A stretch of 64,000 nucleotides of DNA from Pagrus major (GCF_040436345.1 NC_133230.1:7523297-7587296); one strand, 5' to 3'. Counted from the first letter of the stretch, positions 1 to 17,097 are shown. The notes: generated by a model not told the origin, from the sequence alone. Translations and numbers: made by a program.

Positions 1-916
1 TCCACACCCCACAGTGGTGAGCACACACTCGAGCACTTACTGGTGATACTGCTGATAGCACTCCTTCCTCTTGATCTTGGTTTTTGAGAGCTTTTTGGTC
101 AATTTCACGAGACAGTTTGTACCTCTAAAGCTCATTTTATATCTGGATGTTCCACATGTCCCACTGTTTTCTCACTCTGCTGGAAACTGGCCGGTGGTGG
201 TGTTGTGTCACCCTTCTTTACTCTTCTTCCAGCTTGTTTTGTATTGTACTTCATGTTTTATTCAGGGCAGATGTATCGGTTAAGTGACATCAACTCAAAT
301 GATATCACATCAAATGAAAAAATTAAAACCAAACCAAATATTGCCAAACTTAATATTAAAAATCAGACCAGACCTTGTTTACGTAATGTTTTAGTTGCAA
401 CACAAAAGGCTTTTTACAAAGAACTGACAAAATGATCAATAAGGACGACTGAACACAATTCAAACTCCTGCTGTTCGCTCTGCTGGATGCTGCAGCGACT
501 TGGCTAGCCGCGGCTGTTGTCTCCTCAGACTTAACAATGAGTTCTCAGAGTAAAATATTGTCATTACCGTCGGGAATGATGGCCACGGCTACGGAAACAA
601 TACATGGGTTGTAAAAAAAAAACTTGAATTTTTGAAAACAACTGAATGTTTCCCAGAACTTTTAATGGAAGCGAGGAATGACTTTAACAGATTGACTCAA
701 ATAAGCAGTCTGGACTGGGGGCTTGGAGTGGTATTATGAAAAGGGGCTTGCTGGGGCTATATGGTTAGCATGCTAACTTCAGTAGATATCTCTATGTAAA
801 TGCATAAAACTTTACTTTTCCCACCACTGCCGCTCTGAGAAGTTTGGTTACAGAAAACTAAAGCCAGTCTAACTCCAGTCTCTTTCCCTCCCTCCTTCTT
901 TCTTCCCTTCACACAG
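1..916. other. No gene seen; probably intron of the gene ending at 1565
   Basis: No exon with good splice sites and coding character was found on either strand. Because the exon at 917 starts with an acceptor site, this stretch is most likely intron of the partial gene entering from the left. The short open frames here are AT-rich and uninterrupted only by chance. Confidence 0.5.
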
Positions 917-1565
917 AGCGCTTGATGTCGGGCTCCTGCGACTCCAAGTCCAGCGGGGACTCCAACTCCACCCTGCGCAGGGAGCTGAAGCAGTTCTTCG
1001 GCTGGGTGCGGAAACACGCCTACGGCTGCAGCAGCATGTCCATGAAGCTGTACGACCAGTGGAGAGTGCTGATGCAGAAATCCCACAAAGCACGCAACCA
1101 GGTAGGTAAGCATCACTAATGCAGGGACACACTACTCAAATCTAATCACAGACATGCACCGCACACACCGATACACACGCGAGGTAAAGACCGTTTAACG
1201 AAAAGCTGATTTGTAACAGAGTTTGTCTTTTTAATTTAGGTTCTCCAAGGGGATAAATCGTAGCACACGCTACCTTTTCCAAGTCAAGAAAAGAACTGAG
1301 TGAGTGTGTTTTTGTCTATGTGTGTGTGAGAGAAAGAGACATTGTATTCTTATATGGGAATTATAAGACTTTTTCCTCTGGACATACCAGCCGTGGCGGT
1401 GAGAGGACATCCAAACATGGGATTTTCTTCTTTTATTCATCTTTTTTTTGGTCTAAAAAAGGTGCAACTGAGAAGGTGGACTCGCCTCGGGACATCCTGG
1501 TATCAACATTAAAAAACATAGACCATGCGGACTGTTCTGCTTTCTCAAAGGACGTTGTGAAATGA
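917..1565 (+). CDS. 3' end of an unrecognised gene (last two coding exons)
   Basis: Two coding exons fit together. The first is 917-1105, after a pyrimidine-rich acceptor (CCTTCACACAG), and it ends at a good donor, G|GTAAGC. The second is 1462-1565, after the acceptor AAAAAG, and ends in TGA. The phases match: one base plus two bases make a Gly codon. Together they give about 97 C-terminal residues. The first part is Ser/Asp-rich ([14 protein letters not shown]), followed by an aromatic/basic helix-like part ([16 protein letters not shown], then [19 protein letters not shown]). The tail ends in Lys-Asp-Val-Val-Lys. Exon base composition is clearly richer in G+C than its surroundings. A nearer donor at 1102 (CAG|GTAGGT) also exists but leaves the wrong phase for the second exon. 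I do not recognise the family. Upstream exons are outside the window. Confidence 0.6.
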
Positions 1566-4500
1566 ATAACTCGGGCATCAGTAAAGACGTTTGACATGTA
1601 CCTGCTCTAAAAGGTGATCGAAAACAGATTCAAACAAACTAGAAAGTGTTGCCCGAGCATCTAAAAAAGTATTCTGTGACCTGTTTTTTTTCTCCTGTGG
1701 ATCCAAAGCACCATCTAGTGGCTGTTCAGCATCCATGGATCAAAAGCTCCAAATCAAAAAACTTCCACTGTGGTCCTGATGTAAAAAGAAAAAAGTTAAG
1801 AATTATCACTCAGTATTTCCAATTCATGCTTTTTGTTATATAAGTGGATAATGTGCCAAACGTGTTTCTGAGCGACAGTATGTGACTGATGGTGTTTGTG
1901 TATGGAGACGTTTTCACTGCCTTTATTTTTGTACTGAATTGTACCAGCATATTTAAAACTGTATAAAGTTATGTTTTATTTCTTAAGTTATGTTTAGTTA
2001 GTAAAAAGAAATATCAATGACTGAAGTTGTTTATCAATCTCTAATGTTGTTCTATAAAAACATGTCAGAAACACGAGGCTTGGGAATGAGTCGTGTGTGC
2101 GCACTACAGCAGCGAAGCAGACACAATGATACACACACCTCTGCTCCTCCTGTTGTCTTTTATAATACTTTTTTTTACCCATTACTCCATAAAGTATGAC
2201 TTACTGCTCGACACATCTCCTGCAAGAATTGTCCGAATTGAAATATTTCCAATTAAGCCAATTATGTGGACAAAAAAACACCTTATAATAAGAATGTTCT
2301 GTTCATTTCATCCCCAAAATAAGCAGAATACATGCCACAGGTACAGCTTGTGACTTAGACTGATACTTAGTTGCTACTCAAACAAGAAATTAGTAATATT
2401 TTAAATAATATATATTATTTTTGAGAAAATAACAGGAACAAAAGAGAAAAAAGACAGACACAGCACATCCTGACATAACAATAACTATGTCATGTTTAAT
2501 TAAAACAACAAATTAGTCCTCCCCTTGAAAGAAATAGCACTATATGGCCCCAGATCTTAACGAACACACCGCGTCTATCTTCGTTATAAAGTCTCTCTCC
2601 AGATGTGATGTGTTTACCATTTCTCTCAACCACAAATCAAACGTGGGTACAGCTTCCATTTTTCACACTCGCAAGATTCAATTATTTTCAATCACCTTTC
2701 CAAACAAAACCGACATTTTTTAGATAATAATTGGCACAAGACGAGGGGCTAGTCGCTCCAAGAATAGCTGTAGGAGGATCAGGTTCCCGAAAGCCTCGGA
2801 GAAACAATGAAAAATGCCTTTTCATACTTGAAAGTTTCTGCATTGCCAGAAAAAATGTGTTAAATAGACTTATATCAGTAACAACCAGTTTAAACACCAG
2901 TAAAAAATATACTTTTATTAACTCTTTTAATATAAGAGTCTAGATTTAGTCGTAAAGGAAAGGGTGTAGTTCACTTACATCAGCAGTGCAATGTAGGAAA
3001 AAAGTCATGTTTTATAGCCAAAGATGCCAAAAAATACAAGTTTTGACAAACATCTGTGGTGATCTAGATCTTTTTTCCCATTTATGTTAGTTTATGACAG
3101 TTGTGAGCTTTTAAACACAGGTTTGAGATCCTTAAAGAACATTTTATTAATTTATTTTTCATCATACGACCTCCTCAGACTTTTCTGAATATCTAAAATA
3201 ACAAAACTCCAGTTTATGAATCTATATGTGCAAAATATGAAAATAACAAATGAGTCACACTAATCAGATTTGCTCAGATTGTTCTCATGATCTTGAACCT
3301 GCCATAAATCTGGTTGCCAAATGTTTATATGAATCGTGACAATTAGGAAAAGCTTACAGTGTTTTCGCAATCAGAGAAGGGTGTGTCAAACACATTTTCA
3401 ATGGCGGAAAATGAGTGTAATGAAATGGGTGGAGTGCTTGACCAAGAAAAGCTTGACAGTTTAGCTTTTAACAGCAAAAACATACAAATTCTGACCACAT
3501 GGCGGCGCTCTGTGTACCTAAATCTACTTCTAGTACTTTGCTGGTCCATGGCCCAAATCTGTGAAATAAAACATAACTTTGGAGGAGTCAAAACAAAGCT
3601 CTCTATGATGAATCCAGACTGCATCTCATCACACTCCACAGCAATGAGCGAGCCGCCTCTCCGAACACATCTCACTCAGCCCGCTGCGTCGTCTCCCTGT
3701 TCATCAGAGGGAACTTAAGACGGTGGTTGTGTTTCCTGTCAGTGCCCTCCACTGTAGCTGGGTTCCTCTCCTGCTGGTGACACAGCAGAGTCTTATTACA
3801 GGAGCCTGTGACCACTCAGAGTCACTGCTGCTTAATATTTAACCAGTGTGGGGTTTAACTTGGTCATGGCTCTGCTCTCAAGGCTTTAGTTACCTCTGTG
3901 TTCAGGAAGAGAATTAGTAGAAAGCAGGAGAGCAAATTTTCTGCCAGGGTCTCTCACACTGGAAAGCAAAACATTTTTGTATTTTCTGCCACAGTTCACT
4001 CTTTCCAGATGCTCCCTGGGTGCAAAGTAGCCAACTGTGGATTATGTTCAAGTTTTCTCAAACTTTTTTGGGGGGGTTGAAACTCATTTTAAGGTCTGGG
4101 TATTCTCACAAACCTAGAAATTGACATTTTGTAGTTTGAATGGAAGATTTTCATGGATTAAATATAAGCCCTTTCCCTCTGTGTGCCTACTGAAAAACTC
4201 CAACATTGTGCCAAGTGTTACAAATAAAAGTACTCTGCAGAAAAAATTGGCCTGTATGCACTATATTATATTGTATATAGGGGCTGTACAAATATAATTA
4301 TGGGTTTGGGCATCAGAAAAGAGGAATAGTTATACTGTATACCTTCTCCAATGCTCTTTTCACCGTAGAATCTGACCCCACTTGGTTCTGTATTTCGGCC
4401 TTTCCTTGAGAAATGTATTGTATTGAAAATCAATAAGATGGCGTCTGTGTGCGCCACAGGTAATCAATGATAAATCCACAAGTTCTACACTTGTACTTTA

Positions 4501-5590
4501 CTTGAGTTTTTCCATTTTCTGATATTTTATACTTCGATTCCACTACTTTTTGGAGACAAGTGTTGCACTTTTACTCCACTACATTTATGCGATATTCTGG
4601 TTACTTTGCCAAAATATTGCAGCATCTTTAACCACTTTGGCTTTTGCCTTTCACCTGATTTACCTGCTAATAAGAGAGAAAATCCATGGAAACTTCTTAG
4701 CTTATTTTTCTTCTCACTCCTGGAAGAAGCCAGACCTAGAATATATTTCCTGAGAAACAAAAAGCTGGTTGAATTTCAATCATCCTCACCAGTTGTTTGT
4801 CATTACAGAGATGTTGAGCCTGTCAGATCAGTGTAAGTCCTTTCATTTTTAATAACGTGTGTGCTGAGATGATATTAGTTACAGCAAACATACATCAGCT
4901 GCAGTTCAGTTGGAGTAACACAATGCCTCGGAATAGGATGACAAATGAGCTACATGTCATGTTACTGACATGATTGTAGCTGCAGTGCTTTGAGGAAACA
5001 TTTCCCCCCTGAATGGGGAACAAAAAAGTACAGATTTTCGTCTTCATTCAACTTTTAAAAGATGTGACTGAGGCAATCACTGGTTGTCCTCTTTTTACCC
5101 CTAACAAAGTCATATTTTTTGGCACTGCTTATGTAAACCTTGTGTCCTGAGGGGACCTTAAGGGAAGAAAGGAGGTGGAGAGCAACAGGGCCTCGGTCAA
5201 GATAGGGTTTCTTCACCTCATGGTCATGTATTATTCAGCCCAGGAGGCCGCGGATCACCTGGAGAGAGTCACACACACACACGCACACACAAAAAGGAAG
5301 TGTCTGAGGTGACAGAGGACCCAAAGAGGAAGAGAAGAGGACAGAAGGAGAAGAAAGAGGCTGGCGGAGTATGCAGGAGGTGGTGAAGAAACGGCCGATA
5401 ATCTCTGCTCGAGAAAGAGGTCAGTGTGAGAGATCTGTGTGTGTGTGTGTGCTGGTGTGTGTGTGCACATGGACTGTATTATAGCTGAACTGTTTTTGCT
5501 GTGAAATTATACAGCCTTTGCTCCACACTTGTTTGAGATTTATACTTTGTTTAGAATCCATTCCCAAACAAGCGGAGGGAGACCGTTAAA
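1566..5590. other. Intergenic; no gene seen
   Basis: The first part is probably the 3' UTR of the gene ending at 1565; no canonical AATAAA lies close by, and one occurs at 4223-4228. The overlapping open frames near 3343-3718 on both strands lack splice sites and family resemblance. About 4480-4600 carries an interspersed repeat, and 5266-5290 and 5437-5465 are short CA/TG runs. The 5' UTR and promoter of cimap1d should be just upstream of 5591, but no clear core promoter motif was seen. Confidence 0.5.
4480..4600 (+). repeat. Interspersed repeat of the 'acttgtacttta...ctccactacattt' type
   Basis: The words ACTTGTACTTTACTTGAG and TTTTACTCCACTACATTT recur here and, with changes, at 40037-40105 and 48301-48412, and in reverse at 59660-60620. 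The same words are widespread in teleost genomes as remnants of short DNA elements (established knowledge). The family was not further classified. Confidence 0.55.
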
Positions 5591-7339
5591 ATGCGTAACC
5601 ATAGAAAAATAGCTCCATATGGAAATCATCAGAGACCATACAGCCCGAGCCAGAGAGCGGCGGGTGTGCTACACTGGCTGCTCCGAGCTGGATCTGTTGC
5701 ATCATGTTCATCACCGTCCTCCTCCTCCTCCTCAGGCCCGGGCCCTGGACGCTACGCTCTGCCCCCTACAGTCGGATACATCAACCATGACTACACCAAG
5801 CCCAGCAGCCCGGCCTACACCTTCCACAGCCGCATGAGCAGCGCCAGTGAGTTGAGAGTCACCTCACAGCAGGGATCTTTAAAGGATAACTTCACCCAAA
5901 TATGTTAATTCAGTCATCATCTACTCACCTTCAAACAGATTTTCATTTTTGGGTGATTTATCCTTTGAGGGTTTTGGGCCAAATACCAGTCTGGAGTGTG
6001 TTCACTTCCTTTTATGAGGTCTAAAGGTGACTTTGAGTGTTTGTTTATTGTGTTTTCCTGTAGTGGTCTCTGTGGACTCCAGCCCAGGACCGAGGTACCA
6101 CATTGACTCCAAGGTCACTCGCTTTGGCCGAATGGAAACCCCCTCCTACTCAATCCTGGGCAGAGGAAGGCGAACAGGGAATAAAGGTGAGAAAATGAAA
6201 AACTGTCTCGGTTACTGCAGGTATATTTATTTATTTATTTACCACATTTCAGTCTGCTCGACCTTCGTCAGGAAGCATCTGAACAGCTGCTGGGTAAACG
6301 ATCCAATCAGTGGGCCGGAAAGGACACTTAGAAGTGTCCTCTCCGGCGGGGTTCACTTAGAAGGGGTGAAATGCAACTGAGTTAATTTACTCAAGTACAC
6401 ATTTGAAGAACTTGTGTCTTCTTTTCACGACACAGCTTTAGTTACGTGTTACTTTACATATTAAGATTTAAGCACATAAAAAAGATATAAAGACCTTATC
6501 GAACAATGTTTTGTTATGACTTAAACTACACAACAGTATATTATAGGTACAGCTGACACAGTACAGTTTTCAGGTAAAAATGCGCCAATAGGAGGATTTT
6601 GCAACTTTTCCTATTAGTGATTGTCTAGATTTTTTTTTTTCAAGTCAACAAAAGCTGATAAAGAAAGAAATCTTTCCAAACTACTTCCTCTCTGTGTTTA
6701 CAGGTGAGGTGTTCCAGACTCCGGGGCCGGGGGCCTACAGCCCGGAGAGGGCTCCACCTGTCAATGCTCACCACAGACCCCCATCCTACACCATCGGCAC
6801 CCGCACCAGATATCGCTCTGTGGACCCCGTACCAGCACCAAACAGGTGAAATACCGCAGGACACGTTACAGAATAAGGCTGCTTTCTTCTCCCTGCCGTA
6901 TATGTATATCTGTGACCTGTTTTAACACTTCACATCCTCTGTAGGAATTAATGGGCTTTGCTGAAAAGAAATGTGTTGTTTCTTTCACTCCAGCTACAGT
7001 CTTCCAAATCTTCTGGGCCGCCAGGTTCCTAATAAACCCTCCAGTGCCAGTTTCAGCTTCTCAGCCCGGAGGAAGGTCGGCGCTCCATCAGAAGACCTCT
7101 CCATGAGCCCCGGACCGGCAAAATACAACACCATCAACCCGGACGTTTACCTCCAGCGCCAGCCCTCCTTCTCCATGCAGAGCCGGACTAAGAGGCCCAA
7201 TTATTCCTCTGCTATTCCCGGCCCCGGCACGTACAGCCCGGAGAAGTTTTATATGCACCTCCCCAAGCCTCCGTCCTACACTATTGGTGTCAGACACTCT
7301 GAGTTTGTCACCCCGCTCGTGGTGGACATAGTTGACTGA
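5591..7339 (+). CDS. cimap1d: Ciliary/sperm microtubule-associated protein of the ODF3L2 (CIMAP1D) type
   Basis: Four coding exons: 5591-5846, 6064-6186, 6704-6845 and 6994-7339. Phases close to 288 residues and every junction is GT-AG. The protein carries five Pro-Gly-Pro repeats typical of outer-dense-fibre-3/SHIPPO proteins: GPGPGRY (about residue 49), [26 protein letters not shown] and [10 protein letters not shown]. Family landmarks include [11 protein letters not shown] (human ODF3L2 has LPSTVGFINHD), KVTRFGR and KPSSAS. Proteins of this family bind axonemal microtubules of sperm flagella and cilia. The start is the weakest part. The ATG at 5591 opens a continuous frame, but a pyrimidine-rich stretch ending in CAG at 5735 looks like an acceptor, so the first 48 or so residues could be replaced by an upstream exon. 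The gene converges with ebi3. Confidence 0.85.
5879..5967. repeat. Short inverted-repeat element related to 32664-33226
   Basis: It lies in cimap1d intron 1. It begins TTAAAGGATAACTTCACCCA and ends in the near reverse complement (TGGGTGATTTATCCTTT). The word TCATCTACTCACC inside matches the larger palindromic element at 32664-33226, so this looks like an internally deleted copy. Confidence 0.6.
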
Positions 7340-7363
7340 CGGATTCAATACAAACGCCTTGTT

Positions 7364-7369
7364 TTTATT
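7364..7369 (-). terminator. Candidate polyadenylation signal of ebi3
   Basis: AATAAA on the minus strand, 345 bases past the ebi3 stop and 24 bases past the cimap1d stop on the opposite strand. If used, the ebi3 3' UTR reaches to the edge of the last cimap1d exon. Confidence 0.35.
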
Positions 7370-7713
7370 CAGTTTTTCACACAATATACGGAGCTGCCAC
7401 ACAATGATGAAAAAAAGATTAAAGTGTGTCTCAAAATGGGTCATAAACTGATCTTTAATAACAACTCGACTAATTACCACAATGTGACAAAAAGTAATAC
7501 AAAAATAAACAACACAAAATGTAAGTGGGAATGGTGACTGTACAATGTACATACATTAAAACATCCCTTCATTCATTTATAAATAAAATAAAAATATAAA
7601 TAATTATCTCTTGCATTGCTTGTGCAGGTGAAACAACAAAGATGTCTGCAGTTTAACGTCACTGCTAGCTTAAAAGGAGAGTTGTAGATGAAACAGGAAG
7701 TGAGAGGGAGCGT

Positions 7714-10657
7714 CTACACTCTTGCCCTCGGTAGGGTGATTTTTACAGGTGAGCTCCAGTCGCTGCACTGGCCCAGACCCAGCAGCTCTTTGGCGCACAC
7801 ATGGAACGTGTAGGGCCTTCCTGGGGTCAGCCCCTTCAGCTCGACCTTGTTGCTCTCGAACGGACCCAGCTGGAGGAGAAAAAGTTTTTTTTAACAATCA
7901 TCCATCGGCATCTGGAGTTTTATAATACAACACAATTCCCCAGAAGCCCCGACTTCCCAAACTGTCATTTCAAATGTGTCATTTCAAAGTAACTGCTCAT
8001 GAAAATGTTACGTGTCTAATTATTTCAGGACATATTATTGTGTATATATTTAAAAGAAAAGCTGCTGACACACGACTAAATTTACCAATGGTCTAAATGA
8101 AAGTGAAACTAGATAAACTGTCAAATCCAAAACGAAAAAACAAAACATTTGATCTTAGTTTTGTTGAAAAGGGGAGGATTTCCACAGATGATGGGAGTTT
8201 CTGAAGAATTTTGAGGTTGCCTGTAAAGCTGGGGTAATTTTTTTAACTTCTGTATGTGCTATCTGTGTAAGACCTAGAGTTTTTAAATCACATTGCTGCT
8301 GCTGCGGAGTATTTAAATGAAGACGATTCTCACATTGACAGACTTTGGGGTGCCCCTGTATTCCCACTGGTACAGTATCTGGTATTTTAGGGGGAGGATG
8401 TCCAGGTTAGCCCAAGAAGGGGGAGGAGACCATTCCACCAACAAGTTTCTGCTATTACGAGGGGAAACCCTGACGTCTACGGGAGGATCTGGTTTCACTA
8501 CAGACAGAATGACAAAGAAAGGAAACAGTGCACACTTCAGTATAATATCAAACTGTCTCTTAATACTGAATTTTAATCACATCATATGTTCATCACCGTC
8601 TCTATATTTATAAGTTTGGTTCTCACCTATTTCCTCCAACATGAAACTTGACAGATAGGAGCTGCTTCCACCAGAGGAAACGGCTGTGACATTGATGATG
8701 TAGTCAGTGAGAAGTTTCAGGTTGGGCAGGAGGCAGTACCACAGCTGAAAGAATAATAATAAGAAGAATTTTGAGCTTTTTGTATATATTTCATATATTA
8801 TTTATGTCTTTTTCAGTATATTTTATGTATGAATTTTTATTTTACAGTCAAAACATACAATAAAACATAGACGTGGGCAGGTGATTTCCCACTATTACCA
8901 GCTTATTTATCTTATCTTAAACTGACACACTGCTTACATCAGAATCACAAGACAAGCTTCACACTGGTTTCTGGACATTCACGACTAAAAACAGAAATTT
9001 GACCGAGGGGTTTTCCAATTTTTGGATGGACATTACAGCATAATGTTCAATGTTTTCATCACAATATTCACTAAAATCATGATTGAGTTCAGTCCAGTCC
9101 AGTGTATCTGCTATGAAGGTAAATAAAACTGTTACCTGTTCAGATGAGGATGATGATGCTGGGATCAGAAATGAGGCTGAAGAACCGGGTTGGATGAGCT
9201 GGCACTGCTTGATGTCCGTCTGTCTGTGTCTCTCACTGGCAAACACATTAACATACATATACATGAGGCTCCTTAATGACGCTTAATGACAACTGGAGTG
9301 TGTTTTACTCAGAGGGGTCAGAGGTTTGGGGTCAGCACAGTTTCTCAGGTTTACCTGTAGGAGGCGATGTAGCGTGATGGTGGGGACCGAGAGGGTTCAG
9401 GCCAGGAGCAGACAGTCAAGTTTGGATAGCTCGCACACCAGCAATGCACCTTGGGAGGTGAGGGACGACCTGAGGGAAGAAATTACACTTAATAAGACTG
9501 TTTAAGTGTTGATAGTAATATCATGTTTATTGTTTTTGATGTTATTAGTGATGTTTGGTGTCATGCTTTCAGAATTTAATTCAATGTTGAAAGATACTGT
9601 AATATATTTTTGTTGTCGTAGATTGAAGTTGAATTTAATGACGTCTATTTTGAGGGACACTTTTTTAAAAGCTACATTTTCAATATATCTGAAATTTAGC
9701 ACAAAAAGTAAAAGTATACTTTTGTATTCTCAAATAATATTTCTAATACAATTAAGTATACTAGTTTTAGTATCTGGTTAGCCATGCTCACAATTGTACC
9801 AATAATCAGACTTTTATTTTGAAAGGCTCATTTAAAAATATACATATAATTGGTAAGTAAGTCAAACTTAATAAATGTGTTTGTTACAACAATTATAAGA
9901 AACTTGTAAGGCTTTCATTAATGTTCTCAAATGTCTATAAACTGTTAACAAGTTCCTTTTTAAGTACTTATAAATGTCTTATATCTAACATTAAATGTGT
10001 TTATTATGCCATTATTTACGCTTTATTAACACATAATAATGTTAATAAGCATCTTGTGGAGTTCAAAGGGCCTTATTACCTATAAACTAACATTTATTAC
10101 AAGCAAGCACTACACTTTTTGTGCAATATGAGCATAAAACGTCTATGTAAAGGTTCTGTTTAAATATTATATCACTGCTTATTTGTTTCTATTGTTCTCA
10201 TTATTGTCTTGTCTGCCTGTCACTTATCAATAAGATATAAATTAGAATATCTCAAAAAAGGGTAAAAAAATAACGTAAATAATGGCATGATGCCAACAAA
10301 ATGACTCTACAACCCAAGGCATGTAGATCCACATTTAAATAGTAGTGTAATAGCAGCAACACAGCCAGATTATCAGCTTTTCAGGAAATCTATTACCTCT
10401 ATAATCAGTATTATTTACTTATAAAGCACTTTTCAAGCAAGATGCAAAAAGCCCTCTCCAGATAAGAAGATAAACAGTATGACATACTGTAAAATATTGA
10501 TTGTCTTTCCTGTTTTTGGATTCTCATTTATATTTCCCCGGAGCTGATACTCACTCCCAGATGTTGCAGTTGCCTTCAGCAGGTCCAGCGCTTGGCCTCC
10601 AAGAACACACATGAGGAGAGCAACAGCGACACGCACACTGCCACCCATTACAGCCAT
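7714..10657 (-). CDS. ebi3: EBI3, beta subunit of IL-27/IL-35 (soluble cytokine-receptor-like)
   Basis: Six exons on the minus strand: 10657-10555, 9469-9355, 9235-9136, 8744-8627, 8497-8334 and 7869-7714. Phases close exactly to 251 residues (human EBI3 has 229). A signal peptide of about 23 residues (MAVMGGSVRVAVALLMCVLG, then GQA) is followed by the first fibronectin-III-like domain. That domain has a cysteine pair (VHCWC, TVCSW), the words YIASY and WYCLLPN, and the sequon NVTAVSS. The linker VKPDPPVDVRVSP closely matches the family hallmark IKPDPPEGVRLSP. The second domain has LKYQILY and ends with a reduced WSXWS box (GQCSDWSSP), as in human EBI3 (LSDWSLP). There is no transmembrane segment. 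EBI3 is secreted and pairs with p28 or p35 to form IL-27 or IL-35, acting on T cells. Both FNIII modules are intact. Confidence 0.9.
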
Positions 10658-10880
10658 CAGTGCTTCAGGCAGGAGAGTGAAGTTTTTCTAATTATCTGTG
10701 TAAATATTGCAGCCAACACTGAGGAATCTCGACTAGTCTATCCTACTGTCATGTGTTCTTTGCTCTTTCTGTAACGGTCTGTTCTACTTCTGCAAGTCAA
10801 AGTTCAGAGATAGTAATCAGCATTAGTCTCATCACTACTTCTCCTCTGTCTGTGTGTTTGAGCTGCAGCTGACTGGCCCC

Positions 10881-10914
10881 TTTAAAAGCCGCTGTGGTCA
10901 TAATGAAAGAGGAA
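10881..10914 (-). promoter_or_regulatory. Candidate ebi3 core promoter with IRF/ETS composite site
   Basis: On the minus strand TTTAAA lies at 10881-10886, about 225 bases upstream of the ebi3 start codon, and could serve as a TATA-like element. GAAAGAGGAA at 10905-10914 (plus strand) fits the GAAANNGGAA pattern of IRF/ETS composite elements known from myeloid and lymphoid genes. Short motifs like these are weak evidence on their own. Confidence 0.3.
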
Positions 10915-11034
10915 CAATGAATGTGGTGTATCACAGGAAAACCTCCTTTAAAAATAACCGCTTTAACGTCTCTGTTTACGATGTTAGGTTTCCTTACGTC
11001 ACACGCACGCCACTTACAGTAGTGTCACGCTAGG

Positions 11035-11040
11035 TTTATT
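11035..11040 (-). terminator. Candidate polyadenylation signal of the RABGAP1L-like gene
   Basis: AATAAA on the minus strand, 263 bases beyond the stop codon at 11303. It is followed by the region upstream of ebi3, which is transcribed in the same direction. Confidence 0.4.
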
Positions 11041-11302
11041 ACACTATTTTAATTGTTTACAAATAAAAGATTAAATACAAGAACATTCAGTTTACAAATA
11101 TACAGAGGACTTAATCAGTATGTACAGGAGTTGTAAAAGTGGTGAACAGACAAGAGAGTACACGTCTGGCAGCAGCTGCTTGTGCTCCCAGGTACTCTCC
11201 CCTGACTCCCTTGTGCACTAGTAGGGCCCTCTAGTGCACAAACCAACACATAGCAGCTATGGTATTGAATACATAGTGTACATGACAACATGGTGCCAGC
11301 TT

Positions 11303-15859
<4,557 letters not shown>

Positions 15860-16115
15860 CTTGCCTGGATACGCAGCCTCAGGAGCTGCTGACACTGACA
15901 CAAACCCAAACAGTCGCAGCCTTTGCAGGTTAAAGCTTCCAATTTCCAACCACAGACGTCCAGTAGTAGCGTTGGGACATGTATCCTGAGTGGATCAGCG
16001 AGATTTGTTCTTCTTGTTTTTACTCGCAGTGATGCAGGCGAGAAGTCAGACCAGCACGTGTGAATGAGCAGGAAATGTCAGGACAAAGTCCAAGTCGTCC
16101 AGACACAAGGAAACG

Positions 16116-16124
16116 CTTTTTATA
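16116..16124 (-). promoter_or_regulatory. Candidate TATA box of the RABGAP1L-like gene
   Basis: TATAAAAAG on the minus strand, about 257 bases upstream of the MMEE start codon. It would give a 5' UTR of roughly 230 bases. No other core elements were identified. Confidence 0.4.
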
Positions 16125-17091
16125 GTCCAAAGGTAAATAACAGAGAGAGATACTCCAGCAGGTGAAGTTTAGCCACACTGAAACATTTAATAACAGCAGT
16201 CAGAGCCTCGTCCACACAGTGTCAGGTGAAGGAATGAGTGTTACAGGTAAATGGGCAGTAACAGGCTCAACAGGGTTTATATGAGACCTGTGTGAGAGTG
16301 AGTGAAAGAACAACAGCCTAAGACACACCCACTGCAGGCCTCACCTGTCTTATCACCTCACCTGTTCTCTCTCACACAAACAACACCTGTTTATGATCCC
16401 AACCTCTCAGGTCGCACGGCTGATTCTGTTTATTTGCTGATAATAAGCTCCCACACTATATTTCTTTTAATCTGACACTTTTATTTTCACCCATTTTCCT
16501 CTGTTCATTTTCTTCACACCCTTACTACAGCTGGCACAGATGCTGTGTGAACCTGCCAGACAGCCGACTAGTAAATGATCTGGTATTTGTGATATTTCAC
16601 CCCGGGGTGTTGGTGCGACACGGGCCCGGTCGGTCTATTATTGTCCCGGGCCGAGCAGCCTGACGGGTCCAGCAGGTAAAGTGATCGAATACCAAAGCAT
16701 GAATAACAAAGAGGATTCATCACCTCCGCCCAGTAAAACGACACCAACTTATGTCACACTTCCACATCATGCATGGAGTTTCTCCTCATGTGCTTCCTTT
16801 GTCCCGAAATCTCTTATTCACTGTTTTCGTCTATTTTTCTCCTGACAACAGACTGGTTTCATTCTCTCCAGCTCTCGCTTCCCTTTTTGCCTGTCGCTCC
16901 TTTTCACTTGTCTTTGATTTTAGTTCCTATTTGTGTCCCTCTGTGTTTTTTTCAACACTTCCCGCTATATTTCGGTGCTTTTTCTTTTTTTGTCTTTTTC
17001 CCAGAAACTGCAATTTCAACATCCTGTACAACTGCAGCCTGAGTCATTTTAAGTGAAGACAAACCAAAGAAAGTCCAGGCAGATATAAACA

Positions 17092-17097
17092 TTTATT
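17092..17097 (-). terminator. Possible distal polyadenylation signal of the FAM163 gene
   Basis: AATAAA on the minus strand in a T-rich setting. It would end a 3' UTR of about 4 kb, long but not unusual for neuronal genes. Nearer AATAAA hexamers compete, so this is only a candidate. Confidence 0.25.

Noticed and set aside
3343-3718. Overlapping frames of 110 and 119 residues on both strands
   Set aside because: No splice sites, no known motif and no neighbours; open on both strands, which suggests chance or an old repeat.
7088-7552. 154-residue minus-strand frame
   Set aside because: It is the antisense shadow of the last cimap1d exon and the UTR.
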